A DNA stretch of 64,000 bases from Nematopogon swammerdamellus. Lineage: Eukaryota > Arthropoda > Insecta > Lepidoptera > Adelidae. Both the position numbers and the translations under genes were made by a program. Position 1 is the first letter of the stretch. Every line of letters starts with the position of its first letter. The notes below the pieces were generated by a model. That model was not told the origin of the DNA and did no database searches. It saw nothing but the letters and a program-made list of their open reading frames with translations. The stretch is taken from positions 19,644,048 through 19,708,047 of the forward strand of contig OX336350.1 of NCBI GenBank assembly GCA_946902875.1, written 5' to 3'. Shown in pieces: positions 24,701 to 36,700 of the stretch.

Positions 24701-27700
24701 CTGATCTTTCTTTCCGCTTACCCTTCAAATATGAACTGTATTGAGACACATCAGGCTTCCTGCCTTAAAACAAATAAATAAATGTTGTGCACCGGCGGCG
24801 GCAGGGTGAGATGCCGAAGGTGCCTCCGTCGCAGCCGGCGCCTCCGCAGCACGCGGCGCACGCGCCCTCCGCCGGCAGCGACTGGAGCGTCAAGCCGAGC
24901 GAGCGCGACAAGTACAACAGCCTCTTCGACTCACTCCAGCCGGCCAACGGGCTGATACCCGGCAACAAGGTGCGTCTACCTCACTCGCTCTATGTCTTCA
25001 ACGATACACATACGTTCAACGATACAAAAAACGCAAATTTCCTATCTGGACACACTCCATTAAACAAAAGTGCCCACATGATGCGAAAAAAAATTTCACC
25101 AAATTGCAGCGTTTGCAATAAAGTTGAGGATCTATTTCATGTTTTATTGGAGTTTGAGCAAAATAATAATAATTTAAGAAAAGCTTTTATCGTAGAATTA
25201 AAGACAGACAGATTCAATTTATATTTTGCGATCCACAGGGCATTAGGTGAACCCCTGATGGAAGAATGCAAAATACTGACTACATTGGCTAGAGATGGTT
25301 TGGACATTTAACAGGTACTATGGGGCTGGCATAGTCGCAAGGCGTCTAAAGTCCTATTCAAATAAAGATAAAAATAAAAACAAAAAGTCCACTTGTTTGT
25401 CCGGCTCGAAGGACCATGTTCGAAGTTATACTTATTATGTAAAAAGAAAGAGATGGTTTGGACAATTGTTTAATAGGTAACTATGGGGCTGGCATAGTCG
25501 CAAGGCGTCTAAAGTCCTATTCAAATAAAGATAAAAATAAAAATAAAAAGTCCACTTGTTTGTCCGGCTCGAAGGACCATGTTCAAAGTTATACATAATG
25601 TACAAAGAGAGAGATGGTTTGTAGAATTGTTTAACAGGTACTATGGGGCTGGCATAGTCGCAAGGCGTCTAAAGTCCTATTCAAATAAAGATAAAAATAA
25701 AAACAAAAAATTTTTTTTCCGCTTCCTCTTGCTTAAGACGGCATTGTATAGATGTGTGAATTATGAAGTACATCAAAAACATAGTGTAACAAGTGTTATA
25801 GTAATGTAGTAAGTAACACATTATGTATGACTAATGCCAAATACAGCTTTTACGTTTTCAGCCTTCAGTGATAAACTTATTTACATTAGACAAGTCTGTT
25901 ATCTGTTTCATATGAGATGACAATTGAAATCGTTACGATTCAGACGAAAATGCGCTCCTCAGTTAGTATAGCTGAGATTGTAGGCGCTTGTGTTAAGTTA
26001 TAGTGAGTTTGTGGTTTTATAATAAATATATTATCGTGCACAAGATACTTTACCAACACCCTGTTGCACGCAATTGACGATCTAAACCTCGTGTGGTGTC
26101 AAACGCGCGTAAATTTTAGTATGTTTAGGTAAAATTTAACCACATAAAAGATAAAAATGAAAATTTTAAAATTTTTCTACTTGAAATGTATCATTGCTTT
26201 TGATTAATTTTTAATCATAACCCGTAATGAATGTAATCCCTTATGAAAATCTTTAATAGGCCTTCGTAAGTGTTCATTCTATGCGTATAATTTGTGCTGT
26301 TGATTTCCTGAAAAATAAAGAAAAAACAAAGAAAAAAAACCGGCCAAGTGCGAGTCGAACTCGCGCACCGAGGGTCCCGTATCGCCATGTCACGGCCAGC
26401 GCTACTCACGCCATCTAGATGGCGTATTATGAAATGCTTCATATTAGTTAATGTCATGCTTCATAATCTATTCGGTATATGGCGCGCGCGCATACACTTT
26501 TTGGTTTCTTCTATTGGAACCCCCGTGAATTTTTTACTTTTTCTTATTTTTATTATTATTTGTTATATCGGCCATAATAACACATATTATGTGAAAATTT
26601 CAACGGGCTACCTATTACGGTTCAAGCGATCAGCCCTCGGACAGACGGACGGACGGACAGACAGACAGAGAGAAAGACAGACAGACAGCGTAGGCTTAGT
26701 AATAGGGTCCCGTACCGGATACCCTAAAACATAATAGTGTCTCGCCTCGCCCGAATTGGTTTCTAACGCATTTGATGAATGATGGTTGGGTGCAGGTGAA
26801 GGGTGTGCTGATGGAGTCGAAGTTGCCGCTGGAGACTCTCGGCAAGATCTGGGACCTCGCCGACCAGGACAAGGACGGCATGCTGGACCGACACGAGTTC
26901 ACCGTGGTGGGTGCACTTGTTTACTTACTTCTTTATGGGAGCCCCTAAAAATCAGCTTCGCTATCTCGGATAGTGAGTCAGCTGAGTGGGCTTCCTTTTC
27001 GTCACATGTTTTATATATATTTTTTTTTTTAATTTTTTTTTTATAGACTACCGGCACGGGTGGCTGTGCCCAAAAGTTCATAGAACGATTAACACACAGC
27101 CAATAACCCCACTCCTCGCGAAACCACGCTCAGAGAGGCGCCATGCCAGCTACAAGGCGGACAAAGAGGTTGTTGTCTAATTTATTAACACGCCTTTTGA
27201 AGACGTTTATTTATGTTTGTAATTATTTGAGTTGTTGTGTGACAAACTTTTTCTACGGAGTGATTTATCTGTTACGAAGTAACTATTAAGTAATCTGTGA
27301 CGACGACTCTTGCAGGCGATGCACCTGGTGTACAAGGCGCTGGAGAAGCACGCGATCCCGACGTCGCTGCCGCCGGAGCTGCGGTCGCGCGCGCCGCCGG
27401 CTCGGCCGCCGTCCCGGCCTCCCAGCCGGCCGCCGTCGCGGCCGCCCTCGCCGCAGCCGGCGCGCCCGCCCCCGCCGCGCCCGCACCAGCCGCACCACCC
27501 GCCGCCGCCGCACCACCAGCAGCAGCCGCAGCAGAGCAACGCGCAGCTGCTCGAGGAGCTACTTGACTTTGGCGTGAGTCTTGTCCGCTGTCATATTTTA
27601 ATTCAAACACTCACCTAAGAGGTCACAGTTTGAAACTCAATGTAACAAGTTTCTCAACCGAAGCAAGAAAACACTTCCTGACTAACAGAATCGTAAAACA

Positions 27701-30700
27701 GCAGGAATAAACTGCCCGAGGAAGTTATTGAAGCACCCTCCAATAAACACATTCAAAAATAGGCTTGACAAGTATTTAAAAATCGAAGAAATATAACAAA
27801 TATCAACACCAGTGATCCTCATAGACATGAACACATCAGCATATTAAGCTGCTAGTCCATTAACAAATAATAATAAATAATATTTTGTCGGCTCGGATCG
27901 GCTGGGGTAAGGCTTCAGTCTGTGTTTCCCATGGGATTTATTTCGGAAGAGCGGTACAGCTATGGGGCCTCGATCTGGCATACATGATCACTGTACTCGC
28001 AAGAGTGCAGGGATAGACGTCTGGATTTTATAGCCGCAAGGCTGGTATTTCTATTCTCTAAAACTATTCTTGTTCGCCTGCGTGTACTTCTCCCACATCC
28101 CAAAGGTTAGTTAGAATAGAATGCCTCGCGGCATTAAGCTCGCCTGTTGTACCTAATTTTTTAAATTGGTGTTCAATAAACAATATATACATACATATAT
28201 ACATTTCTGGACGTCTATAAACAAAACGTAAGGGTTTACAAATGATAGTATACGAAGTTGCTGTCATATTTGGCCCTCGTACGGTTGATGCCGCGATAAG
28301 AAAAAAACTCTTTCGGGTGTTTGTGTTAGTGCCACCGCATAGATGTTGAGCCTGGACTACGCCAGAGCAACACTGTGCGACATTGTAGCAGCCAACACTG
28401 CCGCACAGATCCTAACAAACAAAAACAAGACTAACAAAAATTTACGTGCATACCTACACCTGCTGCTTCACCGTTCGGAACCGGTGTAAAACTGTAGGTC
28501 CGTTCCCTTGCCCCTTACTAGGTGGTAGGCTCAAATTGTAGCCGACTGGGTTGGTACCACCGTACTGGATGTAATATGGCCGCATAGCAGCCTCGGTTGT
28601 GTTCTCCTCTAGTCCAGTGTAGCCAGCAATCCAGGGAAGTCTCCGGTATGGCGCCTACCTTCTCGGAGGTGATATTGGCTGGTCGGAGCATGCGCTTTAG
28701 CCCCTCCGACTCAGCCACCCATACCGGATTACATAAAAAAAAAAATACTTCCGTTGATCCGTTTGCCATGTCGCATGCGTCAGAAACGTTTTGAAGTTAT
28801 GAAATGTAGTTACTAGTTGCAGAAGGTCTTTGTTTGTCAATTTATTTATTTATTAATTTATTAATTTATTTATTTTAAACACTGACAGCTGACAGCTGGT
28901 GCGTGTATTCTGTTTTTTTTTAATTTATGAGTGCACCTGTATTTGTTTTACGTTTACTTGTCTTATGTTTTTCTTTCAGCATGTGCCAATGTAAAATTTT
29001 AAGAAATATTAAAGTAAAGACTCTCCGCAGCCCCCCGCGCACTCGGTGGCTCCGCCGCCGGCGTCGTCGCCCGTGCCGTGGGTGGTGACGGCGAGCGAGA
29101 AGGCGCAGTACGACGTGCTGTTCACGCGCGCGGACGTCGACCGCGACGGCTTCGTCTCCGGCCACGAGATCAAGGACACCTTCCTGCAGAGTGGGCTGCC
29201 TCAGCCAGTCCTCGCGCACATATGGTGCGTACCGACACCGGCATATCACCTTCATCCAGCAATAACATGTCATGAGTTGTGTACCGTGTGGGGTCGGTAC
29301 TTAAAAAGCCCCCCACATCTCTCTCCGTGCATGTCGTAAAAGGCGACTAAGGGATAAGGACAACATGCCGCGTTAAAGGGTCTCGGGATAAACAAAGTGG
29401 ACTTTTGGTTTTTATTTTTATCTTTATTTGAATAAGACTTTAGCTGCCTTGCGACTATGCCAGCCCCATAGTACCTGTTAAACAATTCTCCAAACCATCT
29501 CTTTCTTTGTACATAATATGTATAACTTCGAACATGGTCCTTTGAGCCGGATAAACAAGTGGGCTTTTTGTTTTATTTATATCTTTATTTGAATAGGACT
29601 TTAGCTGCCTTGCGACTATGCCAGCCCCATAGTACCTGTTAATCAATTCTCCAAACCATCTCTTTCTTTGTACATAATATGTACAACTTCGAACATGGTC
29701 CTTCGAGCCGGATAAACAAGTGGGCTTTTTGTTTTATTTATATTTTTATTTGAATAGGACTTTAGCTGCCTTGCGACTATGCCAGCCCCATAGTACCTGT
29801 TAAACAGTTCTCCAAACCATCTCTAGCCTCTGAGGGCTAGAGATGCCTGGAAAAATGTACCTAGTCAGTATTTTGCATTCATCCACCTAATGCCCTGTGG
29901 AACGCAAAATATTATGTAATTGCATCTGTCCGTCTTTAATTATACGATCAAAGTGTTTCTTAAAACTATTATTCCGTTATTTAATTAAGTTGACTTAATT
30001 AGCTACATCGATTTTGTGCAAATTTTTATACAATTTCGATATATTCGCCACCTCTAGCAGTTCATCAACGGCAGTTGAACAAACAAATTGTTGCATCACT
30101 CTTCTATGTATATTGCATATATGTATGTACTTTGAACTTGTATGTATGTATGTATGTCACGAATGTATTTAGTTGTATGTTATTACTATTATCTATGTTT
30201 TATTGTTTAATTTCATACTCTTAAAAAAAAATCTCTCATTAAATTTTCCGCACTACCCATCTACCCTACTCACAATCCCAGGTATGACTGGCAGATAATG
30301 CCCTTAGGCTTTAAGTCCGCTTTTTGTCACTTTTTGTGCAATAAAGTATATTTTCATTTCATTTCATTTCATTTATATCGCTGCAGGGGTCTATGCGACT
30401 GGGACAGCACGGGCAAGCTGTCCTCGGAGCAGTTTGCGCTGGCCATGTGGCTGGTGGGGCGGCGCGTGCGCGGCGTGGAGCCGCCGGCGGCGCTCGCGCC
30501 GGAGATGATCCCGCCCTCCAGCCGGCAGCTGCTGGCCTCCGGCGCGCCGCTCGCGCCCCTCGCGCCCGCGATACCGCCGCCAGAGGAGAAGGTACTGTCT
30601 GTGTTTTGTACAAAGTCGAAAAGGCGGCGTTCGCCTTATACCTGTTGGTCGATGGTGCAGTCCTCGTGGCGGCGCAGCCCACGGGCTGCAGAGGGCGGGC

Positions 30701-33700
30701 GGAGTCCCGCGCATGTGCGTATACACGACCTGGGGGCCCCGGCCATTTTTCAACGCAATGTGCGGCGTCGGCCGCAAGCTAATGCACCCTCGCACTGCGC
30801 GCACGCACTCGCGAGACGGAGCGGCCGTCTTCCGCCACTCGCGCACCACCGCAACTGGCTCGCCCACCGACCTACCTGCCTCAAATACCTCAACCGACTG
30901 CCTAATCTCTAACTCGCCCAAACTCTTCTCGCGTCCCACGCGGTTCAATTCAAAAGGGCCGCCATCGGCCGTAACAAAAGCGCAACTCAACCGCTCTGTT
31001 CAAGGTCAAGTAACAAGTGAGTTTAGTGGGCGGAAGGAAGTCCGACCCAAACACGGGCGCGTCCATCTCGCTCTGTTGGTACCAACCACACGGCACAAGG
31101 GTCCTTGGATTCCAAAACAGTCAATGTACGAAAGGAGCACCGAAGAACGTCTTCGCGGTCACTCATTAAAACTAAAATGGCCCACGCGTAGAACCAGGAG
31201 GCATTTTCTGACGCAACGAGTCGTAAGGGCCTGGAACAAATTATCTGAAGACACCATCAGCTCAATGAGAAAACTCAATTAATTCTTTAAAAAACCAATT
31301 AGAAAAAAAAAAAACAAAATAAAAATACTTAAAAAATACAAGTGCACTCATAAATAAAAAAAAAACTGAATGCACGCACCAGCTATAAGGGTTTAAAATA
31401 AATAAAAAAAATTTAACTTCTCGGCTATGCCACGATGCGAGCGGTCGGTCAAACGGCGACGAGAGAGATGCAGTGGGGCTATTCTTTTAAAGTACCGGCC
31501 GGTATGTGGTAGTGAACAATGAATAGAACATTTGACTACCAACAATGTTTATTCTTGCAAATTCAAAAACATTCTACTGCAAGGCAATATTGCATCTCTT
31601 ATTGCGAAGCGCGCGGACGGCCAGTCGTAACCCGACGGCCGAGATAACGGCCAAGCCGAACAATGTGAGATGTCGGTCGTAGTGCAGGGCGTTGCGCTCC
31701 GATACTAGCACCTTCACCGCACCGGCCAGCTTGCCTCCTTGCCAGCAACTGGGGAGTATATGTCGTGTTGCTCGTGAACGACTGATCGAAAATTCAACAA
31801 ACAACCCTTCGCGTCGCTGTACTTGAATGAAAAGGTAGTCTTCGAAATGGATTGTTCCTATTGGATATTTGTCATGAATCATTGCTAGTTAGAGAGGAAG
31901 CCAAGAAAAAGTTTGTCCATACACGCTTTGTCATATTTGTAACATTAAACATCCTCGAAACACTTTTTTTTTCTTAAGTATCTACCATCTGTCGGGCGAT
32001 TTTTACTGGATGTGTAGATTGAATGTGCCATATCCATTATTGCGGTTTCTGCTATGGTATACCTTCCCCGGTTTTTTTTTTTTTTTTTTTTTATTGAAAC
32101 TGACACGGTTGGCTACATCACCTACAACATCCGTGATGTCAGCCCATAACACCGGGTGAACTTGGTGCCACGTCAGTGCTTCCCTTCGGTCGTGCCGGCT
32201 ACACTGAACTGGACGGAAAACACAAACTATTTACATAGCCGTTTCGACCGACCTTTCATTCAGTGCGGTGGTACCAACCCGGGCGGGTTAAACCCTACCA
32301 CCTAGTAATATAAGAAGGGAGTCATATCCCTTAGTCGCCTTTTACGACATACACGGGGAGAGATGCAGTGTTACGTTACAGTGGTTACGTTTTTGATGAG
32401 AATTTGAAATTTTTGAAGCTTCATTTTCAATGTTTTTTTTAAATATGTTAGTACTAAGCAAGTACTCGCTTTGAAAATGAAGAGAAAAACGTCCCGACCA
32501 AGATTCGAACCTGGAACTCCGGTCTGAGCCGCACAGCGCGTTACCAATTCCGCTATTGGGTCGATGACGTATTCTCTCAAAATTTTTGAACAGTTTTTTT
32601 TTCATCTATTTGATCTTCTTCATTTTCAACTGGGTACATCACTTCGGGGTTTTGTAACACTGATCTAACACTGAACGCTTTGGTGAAAACTAAAAAAAAC
32701 TTCCAGCCATTTCGGGATATGGAATTTAAAAAGTTTAGTAAGGTCTTAGATGCAGACTAAACAAGCACCTACACCGAATGGGCCTTAGCGACACACCGGT
32801 GTGCAGGTTCTGTATAAAAGAGGATGAAGCGCCCATACACATCCTTTGTGAATGTGAAGTGCTCATTTACAGTAGAAGCCGTATTCTTGGGGGTTATATT
32901 TTTAACCCATGCCAAATACAGGGCCCTCAACCCCAAGGATATAACTCGGTTCATAGCGGAAATCGGACTTGGGGGTGAGCTCTAGACTTTTGAGAGATCA
33001 CAATAGATCTACTAGGTCGCAGTGACAGCAGGGTTCAGGGGCCATAACTCTCACACTTTAAATCAATCATAATCATAATCAAGGTCTTAGATAAATTGTT
33101 TACATAGACGTATAGAGCCCCAAAGACCACCCGCCAGGTGGGACGACGACATCAAGTACGTCGGCGGAAAGCAGTGGTTCTGTATCGCTGAAAGCCGGGA
33201 GGACTGGAGGAAAATTGGAGAGCCGTATGTCCAGCAGTGGACGCTTACACGCTGACCGACTGACTGATATGGCCCCCAAAACTACACCAATAGCTCAGTG
33301 GTGCAGACAGTCGACTGTCGCTATTGATGGTTAAGCAACGCTGGGCGCAGTCATTACTTGGATGGCTGACCGCTCGACCATTGGAGGCTGACGTTGGTTC
33401 GGATTCCAAGTTAAACTGTAGGTCCCTTCCCTTCTTACCTTACTTGGTGGTAGGGTTCAACCCGCCCGGGTTGGTACCACCGCACTGAATGAAACGTCGG
33501 TCGAAACGGCTATGTAAATAGTTTGTGTTTTCCGTCCAGTTCAGTGTAGCCGGCACGATCGAAGGGAAGCACTGACATGGCACCTAGTTCACCCGGTGTT
33601 ATGGGCTGACATCACGGATGTTGTAGGTGATGTAGCCAAAAGTGTCAGTTTCCATAAAAAAAAAAGCACATACAAAACGGCCAAAACTTCGGTACCTATA

Positions 33701-36700
33701 GACTTCGGAGTCTGTGAGACGCAGCGATGTGATTACGAGCTGGTCCCTCGCAGACACGTAGATTCGGCCGCCGCTCTGCTTGTCTATGACCCGCGGGACC
33801 ACGCTGAGTGCGCCGATGCGCCACTTCACGGGCGTGTCCGTGAACAGACTCCTTCGTTTGCATTTGAACATGGAAAGAGAGGTTTTTATGTCATTCAAAT
33901 TTAGCAATCTGCAATGGTTTGACTGGCAGGCAAACCGTTGCTTCTTGTAGTTAGAATATAAAAAAAAATGTTTTTTTTTTACAACTATTCACATTTTCGA
34001 TAAAAAAAACCTGCACTTTTCCTGTAATCTGTGGCTTAATATCTAACTTATTAACCTAACCTAACCTGAACTAACCTATTAAACTGGTTGGTACCACCGC
34101 ACAGAAAGAAACATCGGTCGAAACGGCTATGTAAATAGTTCGTGTTTTCCGTCCAGTTCAATGTTGCTGACATGAAATGAAAGGAAGCACTGCATTGGCA
34201 CCTAGTTAACCCGGTTTTAAGGGCTGAAATCGCGGATGTTGTAGGTGATGTAGCCAACCGCGACAGTTTCCAAAAAAAAAAACAAAATTAATTTTTTAGC
34301 TTTAGAAACCCAGGAGAACAGTGGGGGCGGTGGTAATTTTTAGCCAAGACCGTCGAATAGGTAAGGACCTCGGACCTTCCCCGCGCCAGCGTAACACAAT
34401 ATTTGTAAAAACATACAAATAATATTTGTTACCACCCAATCAGAGCACGCGCCAACCCCTCCGCTACCCGCGGAGCTCGGCGACGTTGCTTCTCATATAA
34501 GCATTGGACTGTCCGACGTCCAACCTATTCAACATTCTTGTTTTATTATTATTTCTTTATTAACACATTATCTTAAAACTAATTTTGTACATATTAAAAA
34601 CCTAACATTAAAAACATATACAAAATTAACCTTAAAAAAAATGGAATTTCCACCACCGGCGGCGGGGCGAACCCAGGCTACCGATGGTCGGGCCCCAAAG
34701 AGAGGAACCTCCGGACGATGCGTGCAGTGTCGAGCAGGGCTGCCTTCTGGATCTGGCCCTTGACCCAACCACTCAGCGAGAGCCTCTCAAGGTGATCGTC
34801 GAGGCTCTTCGCTATCAGACCATGCGCCGAAACGACTATGGGCACAACGATCGTCGAGTCGACGGGCCACATTTTGGTAACCTCGTGCTGCAGATCCAGA
34901 TATTTTAACATCTTCTCTGCTTCCTTACTAACGAGGTTACCATCGTGCGGCACGGCGATATCGACGAGCGTTGCGCGCCTTGCCTCCCGGTCTACTATCA
35001 CAATATCAGGCCTGTTCGCGAGAATAGTCCTGTCTGTGATAATGGACCGGTCCCAGTAGAGTGTGACATGACCGTTCTCGAGAACTGGCGGTGGATTGTA
35101 CTTATAGTAAGGCACCTCGGTACCCACAAGGTTGTACTTTAAGGCAAGTTGCTGGTGGATAATCCTGGCTACTAGGTTGTGTCTATGCAGATACTCGGTG
35201 TTGGCAAGCTGCGAACAACCGGAAATCACATGTCTGAGGGACTCGCCAGGTTGGTGGCAGGCGCGGCAGATGTCAATGGTGCCGTCCTTCATTATGTGTT
35301 TCCTATAGTTGTTCGTCTTGACAACCTCATCTTGTATTGCAAAGACAAAACCCTCGGTTTCCCCGAAGAGGTCCCCGAAGCGTAGCCAGTGCACGGAAGC
35401 AAGTTGGTCTACATCCGGTCCCGTGAGAGACCGGAAGTACCTACCGTGCAGCTCCTTGCCTTTCCATACTTCCATGCGGTCCTCAGTGCTCAGTACAACC
35501 GGCTTCCGCCAGTTCTCTTTTCCCATGCTCAGCGGGGTAAGACCTTTATCGCTGGTGACGACATCCCGATGCATCTCACAAACATCAGTCTTTTCCAAAA
35601 AGTACTGACGGAGATTGCATACCTCGCGGTTGTGCAGGTTCTTGGCACTTAACATACCTCGACCCCCACACTGCCGCGGGATATACAATCTCATGACCGA
35701 TGATCGTGGGTGGTGCATACGGGATTTCGTCATCAGCGTCCTGACCTTTCTGTCCAGCGAGTCCAATTCGGTCTGAGTCCATCTGAGAATACCGAAGGTA
35801 TATACGAGCACAGGCATGACCCAACCGTTATAGGCACGAATTTTATTGCCGCCTGACAAAAGGCTATTTAGCACTTTTGTAAGACGGTGAAAAAACTTTT
35901 CCTTAACTGATTGTTTCATGTCCGTATCCTGTATGTTGAGAGCCTCCGATATTCCCAGATATTTATAGGTTTCGTCTTCGGAGAGAGCTCGAACATTCAT
36001 GGACTCCGACAACTGTATGCCGCCGGAGTTCACGATCACACCTCGTTCCACATGGATGGTCCCACATTTTTCCAAGCCGAACTCCATTCCAATGTCGTTG
36101 CTGAAGCCTTCAGTTATCTTCATCATCGACATTAGTTCGGTGTCTGACTTGGCAAACAGTTTGAGGTCATCCATATAAAATAAGTGCGATATTCGAGAGC
36201 CTCCTCTTCGAAGACAGTAGCCCAGCTCTGAGTCCTCAAGCAGAGTGCTAAGAGGGTTCAGAGCCAGACAAAACCAAAGCGGACTCAGACTGTCTCCCTG
36301 GAAGATCCCCCGCCGTATGGGAATCCGGTCGTCTGCAACCGAAGTCCGTTCGCCACCTGGCACACGAAGGATAGTACTCCATTGTCCCATACATGCGCCA
36401 AGGAATTGACAGATATTCGTGTCAGTTTTGTATAGTTCTAGTATCCTTAGCAACCACGTATGGGGCACGGAGTCAAAAGCCTTCCTGTAGTCTATCCAGG
36501 CAGCAGACAGGTTCTTTCGATTGCGTCGGACCTGCTGACAAACGGTCATGTCTATGAGGAGCAGCTCCTTAGTACCGCGGGAACCAGCCCGACATCCATT
36601 CTGAGCAACGGACAAGATGTTATTGTCCTTTATGTGAATTGATATTTTGTGTGTCAGAATGGATGTCAGGAGCTTGTAGATGGTAGGCAAGCAAGTGATT

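Noticed and set aside
27207..27610. GC-rich open frames opposite EPS15 exon 7
   Set aside because: Shadows of Pro-rich coding on the + strand; no independent support.
18755..30591. Intersectin or REPS instead of EPS15
   Set aside because: Three EH domains, the [14 protein letters not shown] start and a coiled coil directly after EH3 fit EPS15 best; intersectin has two EH domains and REPS one.
30391..30990. 199-codon - strand frame over EPS15 exon 9 and its downstream GC-rich stretch
   Set aside because: Overlaps a clear EPS15 exon and shows no domain; explained by base composition.
32500..32580. Functional tRNA gene on the - strand
   Set aside because: A- and B-boxes are recognisable but stems are imperfect and it is part of a SINE; similar heads at 17,137, 22,905 and 24,655 were treated the same way.
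33340..33400. 5S rRNA gene
   Set aside because: Only the internal promoter-like block is present, inside a repeated SINE that continues into an unrelated body; not a full 5S gene.
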